A stretch of DNA of 64,000 nt from an uncultured Prevotellaceae bacterium (GTDB taxonomy: Bacteria > Bacteroidota > Bacteroidia > Bacteroidales > Bacteroidaceae), in contig CACYNE010000021.1 in assembly GCA_902775605.1 (NCBI GenBank), forward strand, positions 17,956-81,955, read 5' to 3'. Shown here in pieces: positions 1-7,773 of the stretch (position 1 is its first letter; each line of letters starts with the position of its first letter). The notes under the pieces are model-generated. The model searched no databases. It was not told the DNA's origin and saw nothing but the letters and a program-made list of their open reading frames with translations. A program made the position numbers and the translations under genes.

Positions 1-650
1 TCCTCACATGCCGCAAGCGTCCTGCCATAGGCATCGATGATAACCGAGCCGCCGCAGTAGGAACACGCAGGGTCCTGCCCCACCCGATTGACGCCCACGA
101 CGACGCACTGATTCTCCAGGGCACGCGCCTTGAGCAGCGTTCGCCACACATCCATGCGCTGCGTGGGCCAGTTGGCCACATAGATGATGGCGTCATAGTC
201 GCCGCTGTTGCGACTGAACACGGGGAAACGCAGGTCATAGCACACCTGCAACAGGAACCTGACGCCTCGCCACTCTGTCACCACGCGCCGCTCACCAGCC
301 TCGTAGGCATCCGTCTCGCCGGCATAACTGAAGAGGTGACGCTTGTCATAGTAATCGTACGACCCATCAGGGCGCACGAAGAAGAGTCGGTTGCGCATCT
401 TTCCCTCATCATCCATCACGGCCATGCTGGCAGCAAAGGCGGCATCCTTTTCCTGAGCCTGTGCCTGAAGCCACGCCAGGAGATCGGTTTCTTGAGGGAT
501 GGCCTCATCAGCCATGAAGCCCGTTGCAAAGGTCTCGCTCAGCACGTAGAGGTCGGCTCCCGACTGTTGGTCGAGCATCTGGGTGAGGCGACGGATATTT
601 TCCGGTGGCTGTCCCCAAACGATATCGTGCTGAACAATGCTGACTCTCAT
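1..650 (-). CDS. Carbon-nitrogen hydrolase (nitrilase family, omega-amidase-like), partial
   Basis: The gene starts at the ATG at 650 and runs off the left edge, so about 216 N-terminal residues are visible. The translation opens MRVSIVQHDIVWGQ and shows the three catalytic stations of the nitrilase superfamily: Glu in LSETFATGF, Lys in YYDKRHLFSYAGE and Cys in QVCYDLRFP. The Cys-Tyr-Asp-Leu-Arg-Phe-Pro context and the early KRHLFSYAGE block are typical of omega-amidases (YafV/Nit2 type), which hydrolyse alpha-ketoglutaramate or related amides; this substrate is inferred from the family. The start overlaps the stop of the upstream gamma-carbonic anhydrase gene by 4 bp (ATGA), so the two are translationally coupled. 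The C-terminus is not in the window. Confidence 0.85.
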   Translation of the reverse strand, partial: MRVSIVQHDIVWGQPPENIRRLTQMLDQQSGADLYVLSETFATGFMADEAIPQETDLLAWLQAQAQEKDAAFAASMAVMDDEGKMRNRLFFVRPDGSYDYYDKRHLFSYAGETDAYEAGERRVVTEWRGVRFLLQVCYDLRFPVFSRNSGDYDAIIYVANWPTQRMDVWRTLLKARALENQCVVVGVNRVGQDPACSYCGGSVIIDAYGRTLAACE

Positions 651-1153
651 TCCTTCATATATTCCTTGGCATACTCCACATAGTGAGCTGCATTGTCGGT
701 CTGACCGGGACGTGTGGGCTTGAGATACTTGGCAGGCACGCCGCCCCATATCTCGTGAGGCGGAATCTTGGTGTTCTGCAGCACCAGGGCACCCGCAGCC
801 ACGATGGCTCCCTCGCCCACCTCGCAGCCATCCAACAGCGTAGAGCCCATGCCGATAAGGGCGCCGTCGCGGATGGTGCAGGCATGCACGGTGACATTAT
901 GACCGATGGTCACATCGCTGCCGATATGCGTGGGGCCCGTTTCGTGCGTCACGTGGATGCACGAACCGTCCTGCACATTGGTGCGGTCGCCGATGGTGAT
1001 GGGAGCCACATCGCCCCTGACCACAGCATTAAACCACACCGAACATTGGTCACCCATCGTCACATCACCGACAATGGTGGCGTTCTCACTGAAGTAACAG
1101 TCCTTGCCCCATTTGGGCGCAAGGCCTTTATATGATTTAATCAATGCACACAT
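647..1153 (-). CDS. Gamma-class carbonic anhydrase family protein
   Basis: This 168-residue protein is a left-handed beta-helix made of hexapeptide repeats (for example IVGDVTMGDQCSVWFNAVVR). It keeps the gamma-carbonic anhydrase pattern: RGDVAPI with an Arg-Gly-Asp, then His residues in CIHVTHE and GHNVTVHAC that would bind zinc or iron at trimer interfaces, and a C-terminal helix after GVPAKYLK. Members are cytosolic trimers (CaiE/YrdA/PaaY type) and many have no proven hydratase activity, so the catalytic role is inferred. It forms an operon with the downstream amidase through an ATGA overlap. Length is normal for the family. Confidence 0.9.
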   Translation of the reverse strand: MCALIKSYKGLAPKWGKDCYFSENATIVGDVTMGDQCSVWFNAVVRGDVAPITIGDRTNVQDGSCIHVTHETGPTHIGSDVTIGHNVTVHACTIRDGALIGMGSTLLDGCEVGEGAIVAAGALVLQNTKIPPHEIWGGVPAKYLKPTRPGQTDNAAHYVEYAKEYMKE

Positions 1154-1160
1154 ATTGGAT

Positions 1161-1169
1161 GCAAAAATA
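1161..1169 (-). promoter_or_regulatory. Putative -7 element for the carbonic anhydrase operon
   Basis: On the minus strand the sequence TATTTTTGC fits the Bacteroidota TAnnTTTG element. It lies only about 8 bp before the ATG at 1153, so transcription from it would give a nearly leaderless mRNA. No clear -33 TTTG is present. Confidence 0.4.
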
Positions 1170-1267
1170 CAAAAAAGGGAAGAAAAAAGCGAATGAATAT
1201 TGCTTTTTTATCGCTTATCCGCATCAATTGGTCAAAAAATGCATAAATAGTCAACCAGAAAAAGGTA

Positions 1268-1391
1268 GCAACTCGGCGTATCTACATTATTTTCACGTCG
1301 TGAAAATATAAAATCACGACGTGATTATTTATAATCTCGTCATGGTTATTTAAAATCACGTCGTGAAAATAAGCTTTAAACGCCGAGTTGC
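1268..1391. repeat. Array of four palindromes on a 21-bp pitch inside an 11-bp inverted repeat
   Basis: The 11-mer TCACGWCGTGA occurs at 1293-1303, 1314-1324 and 1356-1366, with a decayed copy TCTCGTCATGG at 1335-1345. All four starts are exactly 21 bp apart, that is two helical turns, so the sites face the same side of the DNA. The 10-bp spacers are pure A/T. The array is bracketed by GCAACTCGGCG at 1268-1278 and its exact reverse complement CGCCGAGTTGC at 1381-1391. It lies in the divergent intergenic region between the carbonic anhydrase operon and the GH2 gene. Function is unknown; a cooperative repressor or activator site is the simplest reading. Confidence 0.75.
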
Positions 1392-1437
1392 TCACTTTTT
1401 ATCGCCGAGTTACTCATTTTAACTTGCCGAGTGGAAT
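1381..1437. repeat. Three short direct repeats on a 22-bp pitch
   Basis: CGCCGAGTTGCTCA (1381), CGCCGAGTTACTCA (1403) and TGCCGAGTGGAA (1425) start exactly 22 bp apart. The first copy doubles as the right arm of the inverted repeat around the palindrome array. The last copy ends about 40 bp upstream of the GH2 -7 element, so a regulator bound here could touch RNA polymerase. Confidence 0.65.
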
Positions 1438-1450
1438 TGTTTCTTCAAAA

Positions 1451-1483
1451 TTTGATTTTCTTAGAAATATTGCTTACCTTTGC
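1451..1483 (+). promoter_or_regulatory. Promoter of the GH2 gene
   Basis: TTTG at 1451-1454 and TACCTTTGC at 1475-1483, separated by 20 bp, match the -33 and -7 elements of Bacteroidota promoters. The resulting start site would lie about 20 bp before the ATG at 1505 and rules out the longer reading frame beginning at 1388. Confidence 0.75.
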
Positions 1484-1504
1484 AAAACAAACCTTTTTAG
1501 ACTT

Positions 1505-3331
1505 ATGAAAAAGATTCTAACTACTCTATTAGCACTGGTAGCCATTGCTACCGCTAAAGCCGAAGAAGTGCCCTTGTTGGGCAATGTGTATGCACGTCAA
1601 ACCACTCTGCTGAACGGCGAGTGGAACTACATCGTCGATGTGCAGGAGGAAGGCTACTATGACTATCGTATGAACCCCACACGCTGGGGATTCTTCCAGA
1701 ACGCCAAGCCTCAGCGTCCTGAAGACCTGATTGAGTATGACTTCGACAAAGCCGCCAAGATGCGCATCCCCGGCGACTGGAATACGCAGGACGAGCGCCT
1801 GTTCTTCTATGAGGGCACGGTGTGGTTCAAGAAGTCGTTCACCTATCACAAGCAGGAGGGCCGCCGCACGCTGCTCTACTTCGGTGCTGTGAACTATGAC
1901 GCTCACGTCTATGTGAACACCAAGCATGTGGCTCATCATATCGGTGGCTTCACACCTTTTAATATGGATGTGACCAACGAACTGAAAGAGGGTGAGAACG
2001 TGGTTATCGTCAAGGTGGACAATAAGCGCCATCGCGACAACGTGCCCACACAGATCTTCGACTGGTGGAACTATGGCGGCATTACCCGCGACGTGATGCT
2101 GGTTGATGTGGCACCCACCTATGTTGAGAACTACAAATGGGAACTCTGCAAGACTACAACCAAGGACAAGAAGCGCGCCATCACGCTGGAAGGCAACCTG
2201 AACAAGGCCGAAGCAGGACAGCAGGTAGTGGTCAGCATCCCTGAGTTGAAGCTGAAGCAAATGGTGACTACCGACGCCGAGGGACATTTCAATGCTAACT
2301 TCAGCATCCAGAAGGCCAAGCTGACACTCTGGTGCCCCGAGAACCCCAAGCTCTATGAGACAGAGATTGCCTTAGGCAGCGAGACGCTGAAAGACCAGGT
2401 GGGCTTCCGCACCATCGAGACACGCGGCAAGCAGATTCTGCTGAACGGCAAACCCATCTTCCTGCATGGCATCAGCATTCACGAGGAAAAGCCAAACGGC
2501 GGTGGACGCTGCAACGCCCTTGACGATGCCAAGACGCTGCTGTCATGGGCACAGAAGCTGGGCTGCAACTATGTCCGTCTGGCTCACTATCCCCATAATG
2601 AATATATGGTACGCGAAGCTGAGCGTCGCGGCATCCTGGTGTGGAGTGAGATTCCAGTCTATTGGACCATTTCTTGGAAGAACGAGGGCACCTTCAACAA
2701 CGCCAAGCGCCAGCTGACTGATATGATTCGCCGCGACCAGAACCGCGCCAACGTCATCATCTGGTCTATCGCCAATGAGACACCCCACTCTGCCGAACGC
2801 GACTCGTTCCTGAGCCGTCTGTCACAGTATGCCCGCACAATGGACGACACTCGCCTTATCTCAATGGCTATGGAGGTAACTGGTGCCTCAAACTATGTGA
2901 ACCGCCTGCAGGACAACATGAACAAGTATGTTGATGTAGTAAGTTTCAACCAATACATCGGCTGGTATCGCGATGTGAACGACGCACCTAAGATGAAGTG
3001 GGAGATTCCTTACGACAAACCCGTCATCATCAGCGAGTTTGGCGGTGGTGCCAAGGCTGGCTATCACGGCGCCAAGAACCAGCGCTGGACGGAGGAGTTC
3101 CAGGAGAACCTCTACATCGAGAACATCGCTATGCTCGACAAGATCGAGGGGCTGGCTGGTACCACGCCTTGGATTCTGAAGGACTTCCGTTCGCCCCGCC
3201 GCGTGCTCGACGGCATCCAGGACTACTACAACCGCAAGGGTCTCTACTCTGACAAGGGTGAGAAGAAGAAGGCTTTCTTCATCGTCAAAGACTGGTACGC
3301 CAAGAAGGCAGCGTGGAATAAAGAACAGTAG
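1505..3331 (+). CDS. Secreted glycoside hydrolase family 2 protein
   Basis: The 608-residue product starts MKKILTTLLALVAIATAKA, a signal peptide, so the ATG at 1505 is chosen over the upstream in-frame ATG at 1388, which lies before the promoter. The order is sugar-binding jelly roll, Ig-like domain and TIM barrel. Landmarks are WNYGGITRDVML at the end of the first domain, RLAHYPHNEYMVREAERRG, the acid/base Glu425 in IWSIANETP and the nucleophile Glu511 in VIISEFGGGA. The protein is short for a GH2 enzyme and lacks extra C-terminal modules. Beta-galactosidase or beta-glucuronidase specificity cannot be decided from sequence. It probably acts in the periplasm or at the cell surface on plant or host glycans. 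Regulation may involve the palindrome array upstream. Confidence 0.9.
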   Translation: MKKILTTLLALVAIATAKAEEVPLLGNVYARQTTLLNGEWNYIVDVQEEGYYDYRMNPTRWGFFQNAKPQRPEDLIEYDFDKAAKMRIPGDWNTQDERLFFYEGTVWFKKSFTYHKQEGRRTLLYFGAVNYDAHVYVNTKHVAHHIGGFTPFNMDVTNELKEGENVVIVKVDNKRHRDNVPTQIFDWWNYGGITRDVMLVDVAPTYVENYKWELCKTTTKDKKRAITLEGNLNKAEAGQQVVVSIPELKLKQMVTTDAEGHFNANFSIQKAKLTLWCPENPKLYETEIALGSETLKDQVGFRTIETRGKQILLNGKPIFLHGISIHEEKPNGGGRCNALDDAKTLLSWAQKLGCNYVRLAHYPHNEYMVREAERRGILVWSEIPVYWTISWKNEGTFNNAKRQLTDMIRRDQNRANVIIWSIANETPHSAERDSFLSRLSQYARTMDDTRLISMAMEVTGASNYVNRLQDNMNKYVDVVSFNQYIGWYRDVNDAPKMKWEIPYDKPVIISEFGGGAKAGYHGAKNQRWTEEFQENLYIENIAMLDKIEGLAGTTPWILKDFRSPRRVLDGIQDYYNRKGLYSDKGEKKKAFFIVKDWYAKKAAWNKEQ

Positions 3332-3342
3332 CAATTATCGGA

Positions 3343-3373
3343 GCAGGCTCCGCGTTGTTCCCGCGGGGCCTGC
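3343..3373 (+). terminator. Hairpin after GH2
   Basis: GCAGGCTCCGCG (3343-3354) pairs with CGCGGGGCCTGC (3362-3373) with one G-T wobble and a 7-nt loop. The U-tract is poor (TTCTT), so it may be an attenuator between the GH2 gene and the following gene rather than a strong terminator. Confidence 0.55.
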
Positions 3374-3395
3374 TTCTTAAAAAGAGGAAAAGAAC

Positions 3396-4730
3396 ATGTT
3401 TAAAAGATCCTTTGCAATCCTTATGTGCCTCATCTTTTGCATGACAGTAGGAGCACAAGGAGAGAAACCGAAAGAAGAAAAGACAGTCTATGTAGCCAAG
3501 AAAGACAAAAAGTGGTACACGGTAACTGCTATATTCAGCGTTCATAAACAATACCCGGAGCTGCAAAAGGCCTTAGGGAATATACTCTTTGGAATAGAGG
3601 ATGCATCGTTGCAGAATGCATTTGAATCCTATTTGAACACGTATGATAAATGTACCATTCCACAAAAGAAAGAGGCAACAATGGGATGCCGCGAAACATT
3701 CACGGTGAAATATCTAAGCGGTGAACCAGACAAATACCTATGCTATATAGTATCACATGTAAAGACATCGCAAGAAAATAATAGAATAGTTACTCAAAAT
3801 AACGATTTATTCAACATTATTTTTGATGTAGAACAGGAAAAAATCCTAACCTTGAAAGACGTGCTTGTGCCTGATAAAGTAGCCGAGGTAAGAGGGCTTA
3901 TTGGAAGTGCATTTCCGCAGATGCACATGGACAATGAGAAAATCACCGTTGGATGTATGAAAAACGGGAAGATGATGGCTGTAGAGATGTTCTATGAATT
4001 ATACACCAATGCCTTTACAGAACAGTTCAAACAGAAATTTGACTGGGAAGCTATAGTGCAACGTGCAGAAAAGAAAGTGTATGATTATGTCGATGAGAAG
4101 CCAACATTTCCTGGTGGAGACAATGAAATGATAAAATGGATCAAGGAGAACATAAACTATCCAGAAGAAGCAAAGACGAGCGAGTTATACGAAATACTGA
4201 TCTGTAGTTCCATCGTTGGGAAGGACGGTTCGTTAAGCGATATTAAAGTCAACTCATCAAAAACAGGGGAATCGACTCTCGCAAATGAGTTATCTCATTT
4301 ACTTGAACAAATGCCAAAATGGAATCCCGGAGTATTGTATGGATGTCCAGTCAAGGCGTTACGAACATTCGCCATCACATTTGATAAAGGGAATATCACA
4401 TTGGGTGATAAATCTAAGGCGCTTGATGTTGTAGAAGAGATGCCACAGTTCAAGGGTGGTAATCAGGCAGTGATGGATTATCTGAGAAATGCAATTAAAT
4501 ACCCACCAGTTGCAGAGGAAAATGGCATTCAAGGGCGAGTAGTATGTACATTCGTTATAGAGCGTGATGGTTCCATTACCGATGTGAAGGTGGTTCGTTC
4601 AGTTGACCCCTCTCTTGACAAAGAAGCTGTTCGTGTCATTAAGTCAATGCCTAGGTGGATTCCTGGCAAACAGAATGGATCAAATATTCGCGTAAATTTC
4701 ACATTACCCGTTACTTTCAAACTGCAATAA
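3396..4730 (+). CDS. Secreted protein with two TonB C-terminal-type domains
   Basis: The 444-residue product begins with a signal peptide (MFKRSFAILMCLIFCMTVGA). Residues up to about 220 form a region of unknown family (contains IIFDVEQEKILTLKDVL). Two TonB_C-like domains follow: one from about DEKPTFPGGDNEMIKWIKEN, the second from VEEMPQFKGGNQAVMDYLRN, with the family signature GRVVCTFVIERDGSITDV and the ending VNFTLPVTFKLQ. The first copy is degenerate. There is no N-terminal transmembrane anchor, Pro-rich spacer or neighbouring exbB/exbD, so this is not a conventional energy transducer. Such soluble TonB_C proteins are common in Bacteroidales; their role is unknown. The base composition looks more A/T rich than that of the flanking genes. 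Confidence 0.8.
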   Translation: MFKRSFAILMCLIFCMTVGAQGEKPKEEKTVYVAKKDKKWYTVTAIFSVHKQYPELQKALGNILFGIEDASLQNAFESYLNTYDKCTIPQKKEATMGCRETFTVKYLSGEPDKYLCYIVSHVKTSQENNRIVTQNNDLFNIIFDVEQEKILTLKDVLVPDKVAEVRGLIGSAFPQMHMDNEKITVGCMKNGKMMAVEMFYELYTNAFTEQFKQKFDWEAIVQRAEKKVYDYVDEKPTFPGGDNEMIKWIKENINYPEEAKTSELYEILICSSIVGKDGSLSDIKVNSSKTGESTLANELSHLLEQMPKWNPGVLYGCPVKALRTFAITFDKGNITLGDKSKALDVVEEMPQFKGGNQAVMDYLRNAIKYPPVAEENGIQGRVVCTFVIERDGSITDVKVVRSVDPSLDKEAVRVIKSMPRWIPGKQNGSNIRVNFTLPVTFKLQ

Positions 4731-4772
4731 AAACAGCTTATTGCTATTATTGGAGAAGAGCATACAAAAAAA

Positions 4773-4805
4773 CAGAGGACGTGTTCGTGCGTCCTCTGCT
4801 TTTTT
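4773..4805. terminator. Bidirectional terminator between TonB_C gene and mdh
   Basis: CAGAGGACG (4773-4781) and CGTCCTCTG (4790-4798) form a perfect 9-bp stem with an 8-nt loop. It is followed by CTTTTTT on the plus strand and preceded by an A-run, giving a U-tract on the minus strand as well. It serves two convergent genes. Confidence 0.85.
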
Positions 4806-4826
4806 ATCCTTTTAATCTTTATTAGA

Positions 4827-5813
4827 TTAGAGGTTGGCATTGTCCTTGCCCCACTCCTCAACAGCAGGAATGATACCGAGAGAGATAATCTCGTCGCGCA
4901 TCTTCTGCAGGTGCTCGTAAGAAGCCTGGAGTGCAGCCATCTCCTCAGCAGTACCCTCGGGCTGAGTGAAGTGAACACCGTCCTTGTCGATAACGGTAGG
5001 CATAGCCATCATCACGTTCTTGAAGCCATAGGCGTTGACATAGCAACCAGCAGGCCACTTGAAGGGCTCGCCACCCATAGCACCCTCGATCATCTTAACA
5101 GCCTGATAAGCGGGGCTCTGGAATGAACTGCGACCACGCAGCTTGATGATGTTGCTACCACCCTGAGTAGTCATGTGCTTAATCTCTGCCCAACGCTCGG
5201 CTGAGAGAGGAAGCTCAGAAAGGGGCTTGCCATCGATGAGGGCCTTGCTGGCGAATACAGCCATCTGCTCGCCGTGACCACCATAGGTGTAAGCGTTGGT
5301 AACCTTGTCCTGACGAACGCCGAACTCCTGAGCGAGCTGCTGCTGCAGACGGGTAGAGTCGAGAGCTGCCAGAGAAGTCAGCTGGTTGGGCTTCAGACCT
5401 GAGTGAATCAGAGCTGTCAGAGCAGTTACGTCAGCGGGGTTGAAGATAACCACCACGTGCTTCACGTCGGGGCAGTACTTCTTGATGTTCTCACCGAAGT
5501 CAGCTGCAATCTGGCAGTTGCCCTTCAGCAGATCCTCACGGGTCATACCCTCCTTACGGGGAGCGCCACCTGAAGAGATGATGTACTTAGCACCTGTGAA
5601 AGCCTCTTCGGGATTAACGGTATAAGAGATGTTTGCACCAGGGAAAGCGCAGTGGCACATCTCGTCATACACACCATGAACACCGGGCTCATAGATATCA
5701 TACAAGCAGATGTTGGGAGTAAGACCCAGCATCAGCACACTCTGAACCATGTTAGAACCGATCATACCACCGGCACCAACAATCACCAATTTCTCGTCTG
5801 TTAAAAAAGCCAT
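4827..5813 (-). CDS. mdh: Malate dehydrogenase
   Basis: This 328-residue cytosolic enzyme of the lactate/malate dehydrogenase family interconverts malate and oxaloacetate with NAD. It shows the Rossmann motif IVGAGGMIGSNM near residue 12, the adenine-pocket Asp in YDIYEPG, the substrate loop region GGAPRKEGMTREDLL, NPADVTALTAL and the catalytic His in YGGHGEQMAVF. In fermenting Bacteroidales it feeds the reductive branch to fumarate, succinate and propionate. It is a single-gene transcription unit, with a terminator downstream and a -7 element upstream. The family assignment is firm; lactate dehydrogenase is unlikely given the Arg-rich mobile loop. Confidence 0.9.
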   Translation of the reverse strand: MAFLTDEKLVIVGAGGMIGSNMVQSVLMLGLTPNICLYDIYEPGVHGVYDEMCHCAFPGANISYTVNPEEAFTGAKYIISSGGAPRKEGMTREDLLKGNCQIAADFGENIKKYCPDVKHVVVIFNPADVTALTALIHSGLKPNQLTSLAALDSTRLQQQLAQEFGVRQDKVTNAYTYGGHGEQMAVFASKALIDGKPLSELPLSAERWAEIKHMTTQGGSNIIKLRGRSSFQSPAYQAVKMIEGAMGGEPFKWPAGCYVNAYGFKNVMMAMPTVIDKDGVHFTQPEGTAEEMAALQASYEHLQKMRDEIISLGIIPAVEEWGKDNANL

Positions 5814-5847
5814 AATACTAAATGTTTTTTATATTCAAATATTGACC

Positions 5848-5856
5848 GCAAAGTTA
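5848..5856 (-). promoter_or_regulatory. -7 element of mdh
   Basis: The minus strand reads TAACTTTGC about 35 bp upstream of the mdh ATG. No good -33 element is visible. Confidence 0.6.
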
Positions 5857-5951
5857 CAAAAAAATACGGAAGAATTCATCACTCTTCGGTATTTAATAAT
5901 GTTAATTTACAGAAAAAAGATAGATTAGAATGCAAATTGGATTATTTTTGC

Positions 5952-5959
5952 TACCTTTG
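5952..5959 (+). promoter_or_regulatory. -7 element of the aminopeptidase P gene
   Basis: TACCTTTG followed by T lies 30 bp before the ATG at 5990. The promoter is divergent to that of mdh, roughly 100 bp away. Confidence 0.6.
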
Positions 5960-5989
5960 TAATCTCGAAAATACAAAATTAAGACCTAT

Positions 5990-7771
5990 ATGAACGATGT
6001 AAAACAACGTCTGTCTGATTTGCGTGAGCTGATGAAGCACGAACATCTGGCAGCTTTCATTTTCCCAAGCACCGACCCGCACCAAGGTGAGTATGTGCCC
6101 GACCATTGGAAAGGGCGCGAGTTTATCAGCGGTTTCAACGGCTCGGCAGGCACCGCCGTCGTCACCATGAATGCCGCCGCACTATGGACTGACTCGCGTT
6201 ACTTCCTGGCTGCCGAGGAGCAACTGGCAGGAACGGGGTATGAGTTGATGAAACTGAAGATAGAAGGCACGCCCACCATCGCCGAGTGGTTGGGTCAGCA
6301 GCTGAAAGAGGAGAAGAGTCCGGAGGTGGGTATTGACGGCATGGTCAACTCGGCCAGCGACGTCAAGGCCCTGATTAGCGACCTGCGCCAGGAGGGCGGC
6401 ATCACCGTTCGCACCAATCTGGACCCACTGGCACAGATATGGCAGCAGCGTCCGCCTATTCCTACCGACCCCGTAGAACTCTATTCGCTCGAATATGCCG
6501 GCGAGAGCACTCGTGAAAAACTGGCTCGCATCCGCAAGACTCTGCGCGAGCGTCATGCCGACGGCATGCTGATGTCGGCCCTCGACGACATCGCCTGGAC
6601 GCTCAATCTTCGCGGCACCGACGTGCATTGCAACCCAGTCTTCGTCAGTTATCTGCTCATCTCCTCACAGGATGCCACGCTCTATATCAATAAAGAGAAG
6701 CTGACGCCAGAGGTCGCAGACTATCTGAAGACTAAGGGCATCAAGACGGATGACTACGAAAAAGTAGGAGAAGGTCTGAAGAACTACTTTGAATACAACA
6801 TTCTGCTCGACCCCAACGAAGTAAACTATACGCTCTACAAGATGGTGAGTCGCGAGGTGGTTGAGGAGGAATCGCCTGTGAAACGGATGAAGACTGTCAA
6901 GAACACCACCGAGATTAAGGGATTCCACCGCGCCATGCTAAAAGACGGCATAGCACTGGTGAAGTTTCTCGCATGGCTGAAGCCTGCGGTAGAGGCTGGC
7001 GGACAGACGGAGATAAGTATTGATCGCAAGCTTACGGAACTTAGGGCCGAGCAGCCATTGTTCCGCGGCATATCGTTCGACACCATTGCCGGTTACCAGG
7101 CTCATGGTGCTATTGTGCACTACGAGGCAACACCAGAGACTGATATCCCTATCAAGCCCGAGGGCTTCCTGCTGTTAGACAGCGGTGCGCAATATCTGGA
7201 TGGTACAACAGATGTGACGCGTACCATCGCCCTGGGTCCCATCACCGAAGAACAAAAGAAGATATATACACTGGTACTGAAGGGTCACATTCAGATTGAG
7301 TTGTGCAAGTTCCCCTCTGGAGCCAGTGGCACTCAGATTGATATCTTGGCACGAGAAGCCATGTGGCGCGAGGGCCTGAACTACCTGCACGGTACGGGCC
7401 ACGGCGTGGGAACCTACCTGAACGTGCACGAAGGCCCGCATCAGTTCCGCATGGAATGGAAGCCGGCCCCATTGGTGGCAGGCATGACAATCACCGACGA
7501 GCCGGGCATCTATCTGGCAGGGAAGTTTGGCGTACGCATTGAGAACACCCTGCTCATCAAGCCATATATGAAGACTGAGTTCGGGCAGTTCCTGCAGTTC
7601 GAATCACTCACGCTCTGTCCCATCGACACCACACCTATCGTGGTGGACATGCTCTCGGCAGAGGAACGTCAGTGGCTGAACGATTATCATCAAATGGTTT
7701 GCGACAGGTTACTTCCGCATCTCACACCAACAGAACAGCGTTGGCTGCGCGATGCCACGAAACCTATCTAA
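5990..7771 (+). CDS. Xaa-Pro aminopeptidase (aminopeptidase P family, M24)
   Basis: The 593-residue protein has the three-domain layout of eukaryote-like aminopeptidase P: two creatinase-like N-terminal domains (residues 1 to about 300) and a pita-bread M24 domain. Metal-ligand motifs are visible: LLLDSGAQYLDGTTDVTRT (two Asp), LHGTGHGVGTYLNVHEGP (His), ITDEPGIYLAGKFGVRIEN (Glu) and a final Glu in FLQFESLTLCPID. It removes N-terminal residues preceding proline from peptides in the cytosol. It has no signal peptide. It ends 2 bp before the end of the convergent priA gene, so no terminator fits between them. Confidence 0.92.
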   Translation: MNDVKQRLSDLRELMKHEHLAAFIFPSTDPHQGEYVPDHWKGREFISGFNGSAGTAVVTMNAAALWTDSRYFLAAEEQLAGTGYELMKLKIEGTPTIAEWLGQQLKEEKSPEVGIDGMVNSASDVKALISDLRQEGGITVRTNLDPLAQIWQQRPPIPTDPVELYSLEYAGESTREKLARIRKTLRERHADGMLMSALDDIAWTLNLRGTDVHCNPVFVSYLLISSQDATLYINKEKLTPEVADYLKTKGIKTDDYEKVGEGLKNYFEYNILLDPNEVNYTLYKMVSREVVEEESPVKRMKTVKNTTEIKGFHRAMLKDGIALVKFLAWLKPAVEAGGQTEISIDRKLTELRAEQPLFRGISFDTIAGYQAHGAIVHYEATPETDIPIKPEGFLLLDSGAQYLDGTTDVTRTIALGPITEEQKKIYTLVLKGHIQIELCKFPSGASGTQIDILAREAMWREGLNYLHGTGHGVGTYLNVHEGPHQFRMEWKPAPLVAGMTITDEPGIYLAGKFGVRIENTLLIKPYMKTEFGQFLQFESLTLCPIDTTPIVVDMLSAEERQWLNDYHQMVCDRLLPHLTPTEQRWLRDATKPI

Positions 7772-7773
7772 GA

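Noticed and set aside
1293-1366. CRISPR-like array
   Set aside because: The repeat units are only 11 bp and palindromic, the spacers are 10 bp of A/T and no cas genes are near.
1388-1504. Extended N-terminus of the GH2 protein
   Set aside because: The extension lies upstream of the likely promoter and would bury the signal peptide 39 residues inside the protein.
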